A DNA stretch of 64,000 nt from an uncultured Bacteroidales bacterium (GTDB taxonomy: Bacteria > Bacteroidota > Bacteroidia > Bacteroidales > Muribaculaceae). Below the pieces are notes generated by a model. The model had not been told where the DNA came from. It was given only the letters and a program-made list of their open reading frames with translations, and did not search any database. This document shows, piece by piece, positions 16,771-25,224 of this stretch. The stretch is taken from contig CADCFN010000002.1 in the NCBI GenBank assembly GCA_902800715.1, positions 310,001 through 374,000 of the forward strand, in the 5' to 3' direction. Every line of letters begins with the position of its first letter. The first letter of the stretch is position 1. Made by a program: the position numbers and the translations under genes.

Positions 16771-19265
16771 GCTTGATATGCCTGATTAATTTGTTGTTTC
16801 ATTTCTTTATCCACTGTTTTTACGCCAAATGTGATGCCCAGCTTGTTCTCGAAATGATAGCGTGAAACAACGCCGTCCTTCAAGACAACGATATCCTTGG
16901 GCTGCTGTCGCATTTCATCAGCCTTGTCGAACAACGAGAAGCCACAATCCTGGTTCCAGTCGGCAAACTCCAGTAGCACATACTCTCCCGTCATGCCCTG
17001 TTGCCTGGCAGAATTATCCCCATTATTGACCGTACCGATAAAGCAATGCTCTTTCAGGAAATCCTTTAGTTTTCCCTTTGAGAGAGCGAGCTGATACTGT
17101 GTTAAGAGAATACTCTTTTTGAGGTTGACGGCCTCCTTGTGTTCAGAACCTTTCAATGGCTCAACAATAGCCAAAGACTTGTTAAAATAGATTAAAGCCT
17201 TCTCGAACTCTCCCATCATTCGATAGGCAGTTGCGATGCTCAGATAGACACGGGCAGTTGCCTCGTGATTCTTGCCCTGCAAACGCTCACGGATTTCAAG
17301 CGAACGATTCATGAATTCGACAGCCTTGGCATAGTTTCCCATTCTGTGATGCGTGCCGCCAACATTGTCATAAGACATTGCCAGTCCCAACTGGTCTTCG
17401 TTGTGGGCTTTCTCCCTGGCATTCATTGCTCGCGTGTAATAGTCAAGGGCCTGATTGAAGCCCTTTAAAGCATAATACACATTACCCACGTTATCCATTG
17501 TGGTAATGGTAGATAAATGCTCAGGTCCTAGCGCAGTCTCCTTAACGGCGAGAGACTTGAGGTACCATTCCAGTGCCTTGCTGTAATCACGTTGTGTCTC
17601 ATACGCCAAGCCGATGTTGTTACAAGCGATGGCGACATCAGGATGATTACCGCCCAGCACCTTTTCACTGATGGAAAGTGAACGGGTGAAGCAGTCCAAC
17701 GCTTGAGACAGGTCAGCTTGTCGCAGGCACGCCAACCCCATATTGCTGAGGGTCACAGCAACGTCAGGATGCTCCTTGCCTAACACCTGCTCACGTATCG
17801 ACAACGCGCGATTAAAGAATTCCATGGCCTTTGTATTATTCCCAAGCGCATTATAGACCAATCCGATGTTGTTACAGGTCATCGCAATATCAGGATGGTC
17901 GGCATCCAGCACCTTTTCCTGAATGGAAAGCGACTTGTTGAAATACTCTATAGCACGCTCATAATCGCTCTGGTTAAGATAAAGAGCGCCCACATTGTTG
18001 TAGGATGTAGTCGTGTAGGGATGCTCGGCTCCCAACACATGCTCCTCGATGGCCACAGCCTTAAGGTAATGCTGCAGCGCTTCGGCATTGTTGCCCTTTT
18101 TGTCCAGCAAAAGACCGATGTTGTTGTGAGTAGTGGCTGTCACCGCATTTTCATCGCCCAACGACTGTTCACAAATGGTGAGCGCCTTGCGGTAACAATT
18201 CATCGCTTGGTTGAAATCACCTAGCCTGCGATAGACGACACCCATGCCATTATACAAATTGGCAACAAACTCATTGTCCTCGCCCAGCTGGTTGACGGCA
18301 TGGGACAACGCCCGATGGTAATAGTCAAGCGCCGAAGAATAGTCCGCCAGATAACTGATGGCAAAATCGCCAGCATCGTTCAGCCACGCTACATTGGTTG
18401 AATCAAGTAATACGCGCTGTTCAAGATAATAGGCAGCCGAGTCATTGTTGTGCTCCAGCTTGAATTTCTCGAAAAAGTGGTAACAATCCTGGGCAATATC
18501 GTCTTTGGATGCCTGAGTGCCAGCCTTGCTTTGTTCCAGTATCTGCTGGCGTTCAGCAATCTCGGCAGCTTCAGCGGCCTCGATGGCTTCAGCTTTGTGG
18601 ACGGCTGCGATACGGTCCTTGATGTCACCTTTGGAACGAAGCAGCGAGTCAGCCTCGGCAAGGCGTCCCTCAAGGATGCAGTCACTGATGCGCGTGTTGA
18701 ACTCATCCATCAGGTCATAGTCAATCTCGGAGTAGCGTTCAGCCATCTCACTGATAAGCTTCTCGTTGGTCTCCTGCTCGGCATAGAGCTGCTGCAGCGC
18801 GTTCTGGTATTGCTCACGGGTGAGTTTATTTTCCTCTTTCAGCGCCTCGATTTCGTCTTCACGTTTCTGCAATTGGCGTTGCAGGGTGCGGCGTATCTTA
18901 CGCTCGGCAGCCAACTTGTCGTCGGTTTTCTGCTCTATGGTTTCCAGTACCAGAATCAACGGATTGGTCGAATAGGCGTATTGTTTGGTGAGCATCTCAG
19001 GGTCGGTAATCACATAGCCCTGTTTCTTCACGCTTTGGATGAAGAACCTGCTGGCAGGAATCGGGAACGAAAACACGCCATTAGCCTGAGTCACCACCGC
19101 ATTGCGGCCCTTGACCTGAACTGTTGCCCCAACAATACGCTGTCCTGGAACAACCGCACCATCGCTACCTTTACGCCCCTTGGTCTTGACATAGCCTTGC
19201 TGGGTCTGCGCCGAAGCACAAAGTGTTAAAAGCAAGCATAATGATATCCACAATAAGCGTTTCAT
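16746..19265 (-). CDS. Secreted coiled-coil and TPR-repeat (kinesin-light-chain/NPHP3 type) protein
   Basis: The 839-residue protein starts with a signal peptide (MKRLLWISLCLLLTLCASAQ). A carboxypeptidase-regulatory-like beta domain (residues about 25-95) and a long charged coiled coil (about 105-245) follow. About ten 42-residue TPRs come next with the repeating pattern LG.(E/D)HP(D/E)(V/I)A...NNIGL.Y......A...(Y/F).(K/R)(S/A)L.I.E. A roughly 130-residue C-terminal domain ends it. I reject an in-frame TTG at 19295 in favour of the ATG before the signal peptide. TPR solenoids bind proteins, so this is likely the periplasmic scaffold between the channel-like and TIR proteins of the operon. No enzymatic motif is visible. 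Confidence 0.8.
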   Translation of the reverse strand: MKRLLWISLCLLLTLCASAQTQQGYVKTKGRKGSDGAVVPGQRIVGATVQVKGRNAVVTQANGVFSFPIPASRFFIQSVKKQGYVITDPEMLTKQYAYSTNPLILVLETIEQKTDDKLAAERKIRRTLQRQLQKREDEIEALKEENKLTREQYQNALQQLYAEQETNEKLISEMAERYSEIDYDLMDEFNTRISDCILEGRLAEADSLLRSKGDIKDRIAAVHKAEAIEAAEAAEIAERQQILEQSKAGTQASKDDIAQDCYHFFEKFKLEHNNDSAAYYLEQRVLLDSTNVAWLNDAGDFAISYLADYSSALDYYHRALSHAVNQLGEDNEFVANLYNGMGVVYRRLGDFNQAMNCYRKALTICEQSLGDENAVTATTHNNIGLLLDKKGNNAEALQHYLKAVAIEEHVLGAEHPYTTTSYNNVGALYLNQSDYERAIEYFNKSLSIQEKVLDADHPDIAMTCNNIGLVYNALGNNTKAMEFFNRALSIREQVLGKEHPDVAVTLSNMGLACLRQADLSQALDCFTRSLSISEKVLGGNHPDVAIACNNIGLAYETQRDYSKALEWYLKSLAVKETALGPEHLSTITTMDNVGNVYYALKGFNQALDYYTRAMNAREKAHNEDQLGLAMSYDNVGGTHHRMGNYAKAVEFMNRSLEIRERLQGKNHEATARVYLSIATAYRMMGEFEKALIYFNKSLAIVEPLKGSEHKEAVNLKKSILLTQYQLALSKGKLKDFLKEHCFIGTVNNGDNSARQQGMTGEYVLLEFADWNQDCGFSLFDKADEMRQQPKDIVVLKDGVVSRYHFENKLGITFGVKTVDKEMKQQINQAYQAWKSQQNQ

Positions 19266-19291
19266 GCTGATATAGAATTGTTTGCCATTAA

Positions 19292-21631
19292 TCAAATTAT
19301 GCCTAAAGAAACGTCAACCACATTGTAGTCATAGCTCTGTAGGCGGGTTGACAGGCTCTCCCATGGCTTGAGGCAGCCATGCAACAGACGAGCCTCGTCC
19401 TTATCGTTTTCGGTGCCATGGTCGATATAGCCCAATACTTCATGAGATGCCACCCAACGCAGGTGCTCGGTTTTCGCAAGCACGTTAAGAACTTCAATGA
19501 CATGGTCGTCACTCTCGCCCTTGGTCCAAGTGTAGGTGATATGGTTCTCTTCGCGTTTTAAGCAATTCATGCCAAAAACCTGATACTTATCTCCAAGAGC
19601 GACATGAGCCAGCTTCTGCTTTGTCAACAGATGGAAACAGTTCTCCATGTTCTGGTACTTGGTGCGTCGCAGCCTCATAATTCCAGAATAGGTGGGAGAA
19701 TATCCCTTGTACTCTTGGGTAAGCTGCATGAGGTCCTTGTGCTCGGTTTCCCAATCAGGAATGGTTCCCGGCTGCTGGTTGGTGAAAGCCTCCATCGACT
19801 TGTCATACCGCTCCTTAAACATCATTGCCTGATTCTTCAGTTTGTCACTGACGATGTACTCATAGGTGAAAGTCTCGTCCAACTTGCCGAACAGCGTGAT
19901 TGGTGTGTGTGGAACTGCATCGGTTGGGACCACTTTTTGATGAGTACGTTTAATCGGGTCCTCACAATTCTCTTCGGCAGACCACAATCGATTATAGTGC
20001 TCAGCGACACGCTGCAGATGGCCATCCTCGTCATGCTTCACCAGGACAAGTATGCGGAAGTGGTTCATGTCTTTTCTGTACCTTACCGCTAGCCTGAAAA
20101 TGCGCACTGCCAGCGAGATGTTCTGCTCATCATCATTCTGAGCGACAACCACATAGTTAAGCTGCTTGATGTGAGTCTTGAGATAACGATAGAACTCGTC
20201 ACAATAAGCGTCCGTCTCATGCAGGGAAATGAGCGAATCAGGAGCAGCTGAATCTTGAAATGAAGACAGGCGGGCTGCCACCGAAGGTGCGTTCGCCAAG
20301 AACATGCCAGCCAAACGAGACATATCAGGATCCACAACATCACAGTGGAAATCAGCACGTTCTACCTTACCATTGCCATTTCCGCTCTTGACAAATGAAC
20401 CAAACTCATAAAGAAATTTTACTGCATCCTCACCAACCTCACCAAAACCCACTACCAGTGCGTTAAACGGAGAAGAAACTGTAGCATCATGCTCGATGTC
20501 CACATAGCTCACAGGATGATACTCCACATGCTGTTTCAGCACATCGACGCTGATGTGTGACGAGTCGATAACCCTAACCTCAATCCTGTCATGCAGCTGC
20601 TCGTCCTCAATGACACGGTGGACGCTGTTGTAACGGGCACGACAATAAAAAGTGACTGTGTTCTCATCGACGGCGACATAATTGTTGATTGTCTTATCCC
20701 ATCGGAGATTAGCAACCGATTGGATGTTGTCGCTAGCGTCATCGGTGAGGAAAAACAGATGCGCCTTGCCCTTGGTCTTGTTCTTGATAATGCGTGATAA
20801 CTGCCTCAGATTAAGGCGTTTTTTCAAAATATCGTCAAGCGTAAAACCAATATGCAAATGAGCAATGTCAGAATAGGTGTTCGTAGTGAAACAATCCAAC
20901 TCTTGCAGATGTGCCAAATCATTGTTATGGAAAGAAAGGAAATTGAACAGGCGCTCCATGCCGTTCTTTATACTGGTTTTCTGGTCTTTGTTGGTCCTCA
21001 CAATGACGATGCGGTAATCCTTGCTTTTGCCTTTTTGCTGCTTGATGCTCTTGGCAAGCAGATAAGTGGCATCATTCAGTCCCCAGAACACAAAGGATTC
21101 TTTTTTCTTGCCCCAATAGGCTTCGAACAACATTCTGAATCCGGCGATGATATTGAAGCCAAAGTGCTTAATGACAAAAATCAGTGTGATGGCAGCCGCC
21201 AGCAGATGAACGAGCGAGAAAGCCGCCATGAAAACCCAGTTGTCGTGGAACTGAAGATGGATGGCATTAACATCGCTCTCCAAAAGGAACATCTCGAAAG
21301 CATGGATTATCGCCATCGGTATATTGGTCAATAACGACAGACGGCTATGACCGATATACATACCCACATCATAGATTATAAATCCTGCAAACCATACCAG
21401 CACAAACGCCGTGGTCAAGAATTTGCTTGAGACATTATAACCGGTACCCTTGTGGCACCTGTTTACCCAGGATAACACGGCCAGCACCACGATAGCCAGC
21501 ACAACGCCCATGAAGCCGCTCCATGCCGCCATCGTGACCAGATGATGGGTAACATCGAAGTCGTACCGGCTAAATTCAGGAATTTGGTTAAATAATTCCT
21601 TTATATCTAACAATAAGGAGTAATTCATCAT
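19292..21631 (-). CDS. Four-TM protein with two RCK/TrkA-like Rossmann domains and a RyR-like C-terminus
   Basis: The 779-residue protein has four predicted membrane helices (residues about 34-54, 71-93, 100-117, 132-155). A cytoplasmic part begins with a Rossmann-like fold (FVFWGLNDATYLLAKSI, about 180). A second clear nucleotide-binding Rossmann motif follows (VVGFGEVGEDAVKFLYEFG, about 393-411). The last 60 residues (EHLRWVASHEVLGY...K..LLHGCLKPWESL) resemble a divergent RyR domain. The layout recalls RCK-gated ion channels, but I see no K+ selectivity filter. The ATG at 21631 follows a -7 box; an upstream TTG in that box is rejected. It is the first gene of the TPR/TIR/RyR operon. Confidence 0.75.
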   Translation of the reverse strand: MMNYSLLLDIKELFNQIPEFSRYDFDVTHHLVTMAAWSGFMGVVLAIVVLAVLSWVNRCHKGTGYNVSSKFLTTAFVLVWFAGFIIYDVGMYIGHSRLSLLTNIPMAIIHAFEMFLLESDVNAIHLQFHDNWVFMAAFSLVHLLAAAITLIFVIKHFGFNIIAGFRMLFEAYWGKKKESFVFWGLNDATYLLAKSIKQQKGKSKDYRIVIVRTNKDQKTSIKNGMERLFNFLSFHNNDLAHLQELDCFTTNTYSDIAHLHIGFTLDDILKKRLNLRQLSRIIKNKTKGKAHLFFLTDDASDNIQSVANLRWDKTINNYVAVDENTVTFYCRARYNSVHRVIEDEQLHDRIEVRVIDSSHISVDVLKQHVEYHPVSYVDIEHDATVSSPFNALVVGFGEVGEDAVKFLYEFGSFVKSGNGNGKVERADFHCDVVDPDMSRLAGMFLANAPSVAARLSSFQDSAAPDSLISLHETDAYCDEFYRYLKTHIKQLNYVVVAQNDDEQNISLAVRIFRLAVRYRKDMNHFRILVLVKHDEDGHLQRVAEHYNRLWSAEENCEDPIKRTHQKVVPTDAVPHTPITLFGKLDETFTYEYIVSDKLKNQAMMFKERYDKSMEAFTNQQPGTIPDWETEHKDLMQLTQEYKGYSPTYSGIMRLRRTKYQNMENCFHLLTKQKLAHVALGDKYQVFGMNCLKREENHITYTWTKGESDDHVIEVLNVLAKTEHLRWVASHEVLGYIDHGTENDKDEARLLHGCLKPWESLSTRLQSYDYNVVDVSLGII

Positions 21632-21669
21632 TTTTAAATCAAGTTTCAGGACAATCCTAGATTTGTGTG

Positions 21670-21677
21670 CAAAAATA
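21670..21677 (-). promoter_or_regulatory. Putative promoter of the TrkA-like/TPR/TIR/RyR operon
   Basis: TATTTTTG on the minus strand matches the -7 consensus and lies about 40 bases before the ATG at 21631. No TTTG stands at the optimal -33 distance, so this promoter may be weak or activator-dependent. Confidence 0.4.
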
Positions 21678-21785
21678 CACAAAAAAACGACATTGCCACC
21701 ATTTTATATAAAGAAAAGTCACGCCACTCCAGGCGCAATCGGAAAATAACTTAGGGCCAAAAGAGCGATACTTAAAACTTTTCAG

Positions 21786-21793
21786 TAACTTTG
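21786..21793 (+). promoter_or_regulatory. -7 box giving a nearly leaderless transcript for the FtsX-type permease
   Basis: TAACTTTG matches the -7 consensus. The ATG at 21803 is only 9 bases beyond it, so the message would have a leader of a few bases at most. No -33 TTTG is present at the expected place. Confidence 0.4.
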
Positions 21794-21802
21794 CACTCTA
21801 GA

Positions 21803-23059
21803 ATGAATCATGAACTGTACATAGCTCGACGCATGACGTTGAACAATGAACGCCAGAAGGGGTCTCCCAGTCTGACGGTTGCTCTTGTTGGCATCGTGCT
21901 GGCTGTTGTTGTAATGATTCTGTCGATAGCCATTGTCATGGGCTTCAAAGGCGAAATCTCGGGAAAGATTTTGCGTCTCGACGCCCAACTCAGGGTGACT
22001 AATGCCGCGTTGGGTATCGATGACAACTACGCTACCGTCAACGGCCGAGAGGTGCTTGAGGCGATTGCTGAATTCGGTGCTGATTTTACTGGAAAAATCG
22101 AGAGCATGAGCCTTGTCGCCGACAAGAGCGCGATTCTCAAGACCGATCAGGATTTCATGGGCATCATCATGCGAGGCGTTGATGAGGGTTATGACTGGCG
22201 CTACCTCAAGTCCAAGATGGTAGAGGGCGTGGAGCCCAGCGTAAGCGATACCGCATCATCAAACCAAATCGCCATTTCCAAGACAGTTGCCGACCGGCTG
22301 CAACTGCATGCTGGCGACAAGGTGATGACCTATTTCATCGATGACAAGATTAAAGTGAGGAATCTGGAGATTGCCGGCGTGTTTGAGACCGACCTCGAGG
22401 CTTTTGATAATGCCTATATCGTGGGAGGCATCGGCATTGTGCAAGGCGTGAACGGGTGGAACGGCGATACAGGCACGCAGGTCGCCATTAACATGAAGAA
22501 TCCCAACGACCTTGAGTCTGACGCCTATCAGCTGTACACCCTGCTAGCCACCAACACCGTACAACGTGAAAGCAAAAACTTGTTCTATGTCACTACCACC
22601 CACCAGAATAATATGCCGTTTTTCGCATGGTTGCAGATGTTGGACATGAACGTGGTCATTATCTTGACACTGATGATGATAGTGGCAGCCTTCACGCTGA
22701 TTTCGGCTATGCTGATGATTGTACTGGAACGTATCCGCGTCATCGGCAATTTCAAGGCCCTGGGTGCTACTAACGGCTCCATTCGCCGCATCTTTATTTA
22801 CCTGACCGGGAAACTCATCATCAAGGCGCTCATCATCGGGAACGTCATCGGTATTGGGCTGGCATTGCTGCAGAAGTACGGACACATTGTGCGTCTCGAC
22901 CCCACTGCTTACTATATGCCTTATGTACCCATTCACCTGAGTATCCCCGCCCTACTGATGCTCAATGTGGGCATCATCATTGTCTCCTATCTCACCCTGC
23001 TTGGCGCCAGCCACATCATATCGACCATCAAGCCCACAGCAACGATGCGCTTCGAGTGA
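21803..23059 (+). CDS. FtsX-type ABC permease, LolC/LolE-like
   Basis: The 418-residue protein has the MacB/FtsX-permease layout: an N-terminal membrane helix after RRMTLNNERQKGSPSL, a large extracytoplasmic MacB-like core domain (about residues 45-265), then three C-terminal helices with the ERIRVIGNFKALGATNGSIRRIF coupling segment. Such permeases extract lipoproteins (LolCE) or act as mechanotransmission transporters with a LolD-type ATPase. No ATPase gene lies next to it. I start at the ATG 12 bases inside the open frame; the upstream TTG falls within the promoter box. Confidence 0.85.
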   Translation: MNHELYIARRMTLNNERQKGSPSLTVALVGIVLAVVVMILSIAIVMGFKGEISGKILRLDAQLRVTNAALGIDDNYATVNGREVLEAIAEFGADFTGKIESMSLVADKSAILKTDQDFMGIIMRGVDEGYDWRYLKSKMVEGVEPSVSDTASSNQIAISKTVADRLQLHAGDKVMTYFIDDKIKVRNLEIAGVFETDLEAFDNAYIVGGIGIVQGVNGWNGDTGTQVAINMKNPNDLESDAYQLYTLLATNTVQRESKNLFYVTTTHQNNMPFFAWLQMLDMNVVIILTLMMIVAAFTLISAMLMIVLERIRVIGNFKALGATNGSIRRIFIYLTGKLIIKALIIGNVIGIGLALLQKYGHIVRLDPTAYYMPYVPIHLSIPALLMLNVGIIIVSYLTLLGASHIISTIKPTATMRFE

Positions 23060-23123
23060 TTCGGCAAGAAGTGCTCAAGTAATATCCATCCAAGTATATA
23101 ATAATCCAAAAAACTGACCCGAT

Positions 23124-24587
23124 ATGAAGAAGAACCAAATGAACATGAAAGAGGAAGCAGCCCGTTGTCTGCTGTGTGAAAATGCCCCCTGTAGCCGCGC
23201 CTGCGGCAAGGGTGATGTAGCAAGGGCCATCCGTGCCGTGCGTTTTGGCAACGAGGGCATTGCCCGCCAGTGTCTGGAAGGCTGCGAAGATGCCGACCTG
23301 GAGAGAGCCGAGCAGGCTTGCATCCACTATGACCGCCCCATCCGCATCCGCGAGATGGTGAGCCAGTTGCCCAAGCCCATACAAGCCGACCTGCCGAGCC
23401 TGGCTATCGACTTTTGCGGAATACCCTGCGAGAATCCGTTCTTCCTGGCCTCCTCCTCAATATGCACCAACTACGAGATGGTGGCACGCGCCTTTGATGC
23501 CGGTTGGGCGGGCGTCTTCTACAAGACCATCTGCCTGGATGACATCAACGAGGTGTCACCGCGATTTGACGTCTTGCACCGCGAGGGCGACAAGGGCGAC
23601 TTCAACGCCTTGCGCAACATGGAGCAACTGAGCGAGAACCCAGCCGAAGTCGATTTTGATATCCTGCACCGCCTCAAGCAGAATTACCCCAACAAGATTG
23701 TGGTGGCCTCTATCATGGGCTCTACCGAGGAGCAATGGATTGAACTGGCCAAAATGGCGGAAGCAGCCGGAGTGGACGCCGTGGAGCTGAATTTCTCATG
23801 TCCACAGATGCGACTAACCGGTATGGGCAGCGACGTGGGCCAGGACCCCGAGCTGGTAACCTTCTACACAGCCTATGTGAAGCATGCCGTCTCGATTCCC
23901 GTGATTCCCAAGATGACACCCAATATCACTCTGATGAGCAATCCCGCCATGGGTGCCTACTTCGCCGGCGCCGATGCCATCAGCGCCATCAACACCATCA
24001 AGAGCGTCACCATGGACGAACGTGCTGAGGTATCAGGCCAGTGGACCGTATCAGGACTGTCGGGACGCGCCGTCAAGCCCATCGCCCTGCGCTTCATCCT
24101 CGAGATGGCCAAGAACCCCGTGATGAACAACCTGAAATTGAGCGGTATCGGCGGCATCGAGACCTGGCGAGACGCGCTTGAGTTCATCCAGCTGGGCTGC
24201 AGCAACCTGCAGGTATGCACCGCCGTGATGCAATACGGCTATCGCATCATCGATGACCTCAAGTTGGGTCTGCAGCACTACATGGCGAGCCGAGGCATCA
24301 CCAAGCTCTCTACCCTGGTGGGTGAGCGGCTTTCCAGCTTTGTTACGCCCAACGACCTGGACCGCGACACCGTCGTCTATCCCTTATTTAATAATGAGAA
24401 GTGCATCGGTTGCGGCAGATGCTACATCTCCTGTATGGATGGCGGCCACCAGGCCATCACCTTCGGCGAAGACCGCAAGCCCCACCTTGTGGGCACCAAG
24501 TGCGTGGGCTGTCACCTGTGCCGCCTCGTCTGCCCCACCGGCTCCATCGGCGTCTCCAAGCGCGTCCCCAAACGCAAAGGTAAATAA
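23124..24587 (+). CDS. preA: Dihydropyrimidine dehydrogenase-like PreA with an added N-terminal Fe-S domain
   Basis: The 487-residue protein has a central FMN-binding dihydroorotate/dihydropyrimidine dehydrogenase barrel with the active-site stretch NFSCPQM...GMGSDVGQ. It ends in two 4Fe-4S motifs (CIGCGRCYISC and CVGCHLCRLVC), as in PreA, which reduces uracil and thymine using electrons from PreT. Unlike E. coli PreA it begins with about 75 residues (CLLCENAPCSRAC...RFGNEG) resembling the N-terminal Fe-S domain of PreT, but lacks the FAD/NAD reductase part. No preT is adjacent. It follows the permease gene by 64 bases and may share its transcript. Confidence 0.85.
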   Translation: MKKNQMNMKEEAARCLLCENAPCSRACGKGDVARAIRAVRFGNEGIARQCLEGCEDADLERAEQACIHYDRPIRIREMVSQLPKPIQADLPSLAIDFCGIPCENPFFLASSSICTNYEMVARAFDAGWAGVFYKTICLDDINEVSPRFDVLHREGDKGDFNALRNMEQLSENPAEVDFDILHRLKQNYPNKIVVASIMGSTEEQWIELAKMAEAAGVDAVELNFSCPQMRLTGMGSDVGQDPELVTFYTAYVKHAVSIPVIPKMTPNITLMSNPAMGAYFAGADAISAINTIKSVTMDERAEVSGQWTVSGLSGRAVKPIALRFILEMAKNPVMNNLKLSGIGGIETWRDALEFIQLGCSNLQVCTAVMQYGYRIIDDLKLGLQHYMASRGITKLSTLVGERLSSFVTPNDLDRDTVVYPLFNNEKCIGCGRCYISCMDGGHQAITFGEDRKPHLVGTKCVGCHLCRLVCPTGSIGVSKRVPKRKGK

Positions 24588-24676
24588 CTGCCCATCAATT
24601 TTGAGGCTACTATAAAAAGAAGACAATAATAACAATCAATACAAAGCTATCCAGCTTGTAGCTGGTAATCAAAGAC

Positions 24677-24728
24677 AACTTGAACAACGAAACAACTACA
24701 AGTCAAATTGCGAACAGTTGTTCAAGTT
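24677..24728. repeat. 12-bp perfect inverted repeat
   Basis: AACTTGAACAAC (24677-24688) and GTTGTTCAAGTT (24717-24728) are exact reverse complements separated by 28 bases. There is no T-run, so it is not a typical terminator. It could be an operator, a recombination site or a remnant of a small mobile element at the edge of the AT-rich patch. Confidence 0.5.
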
Positions 24729-24850
24729 TAACGGAAAATAGAGGACGTTTGTCTGTTATTGAGGATATATTGATAATATATAATTGAAAATTGGTCACTT
24801 AGCGTCTTTTCGACTTAGTGTAGGGCTAGTCTTGTGCAGAGGAATTGTGT

Positions 24851-24898
24851 TTTTTTGAGAAAAAGTTGAGATTTTTCTTGGTGGTAACAAAAAAAGCA
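24851..24898 (+). repeat. Decayed copy of the rpsP/tRNA promoter upstream region
   Basis: These 48 bases match 26428-26475 at nearly every position, including the TTTTTCTTGGTGGTAA core and the following A-run. Here the -7 box that follows in the other copy (TACCTTTG) is absent. Confidence 0.6.
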
Positions 24899-25021
24899 AA
24901 GGCTATGTGGCTGATGCCATGTGAAGTAATACTTCTGATTAGTTTTTTTTCAAATTTTGCTTTTTATTTTTCATATCGTCAAAATACAGCGATTTGTATA
25001 ATATTTTATGAATCATAATTA

Positions 25022-25053
25022 TTTGCTAGATTCAGTATTTGTCTGTATCTTTG
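25022..25053 (+). promoter_or_regulatory. Promoter of the acyltransferase unit
   Basis: TTTG (25022-25025) and TATCTTTG (25046-25053) are spaced by 20 bases, an excellent match to the Bacteroidota consensus. The leader to the acyltransferase ATG is about 165 bases. Confidence 0.6.
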
Positions 25054-25076
25054 TGGGGTGAGGCATATCCGCATTG

Positions 25077-25148
25077 ATGAACGACTTAACAAGATACAAT
25101 TATGAAGTATCAACTAGACGACCTATAAACTGGTTGAATCCAGCCTAA
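25077..25148 (+). CDS. Possible 23-residue leader peptide
   Basis: A short frame begins about 20 bases after the predicted transcription start and encodes MNDLTRYNYEVSTRRPINWLNPA. It stops 76 bases before the acyltransferase ATG. No family is recognised. It could be a leader peptide or chance. Confidence 0.2.
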   Translation: MNDLTRYNYEVSTRRPINWLNPA

Positions 25149-25224
25149 TGGGCAGGCTTCATTATATACAATAAACGTCCTTTTTCCCTTCATTTTATTA
25201 TAATCACTATTTTTAAAAAGCAGA

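Larger units (their letters stand above)
24588..25224 (+). other. 637-base AT-rich gene-free region
   Basis: This region contains a short hairpin (CCAGCT/AGCTGG near 24654-24667), a 12-bp inverted repeat (24677-24728) and a decayed promoter-like 48-mer that recurs before rpsP (24851-24898). A strong promoter (25022-25053) and a 23-codon frame (25077-25148) lie ahead of the acyltransferase. No larger gene is visible. Confidence 0.6.

Noticed and set aside
19266-19295. TTG start 30 bases before the TPR gene ATG
   Set aside because: It adds ten residues in front of a perfectly good signal peptide.
19292-21631. Calling the Rossmann membrane protein a potassium-uptake TrkA/TrkH system
   Set aside because: It has four helices without a visible selectivity filter, carries a RyR-like tail, and its neighbours are TIR, TPR and RyR genes, not transport genes.
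24677-24728. Inverted repeat as a Rho-independent terminator of preA
   Set aside because: The arms are AT-rich, the 28-base loop is too large, and no T-run follows.
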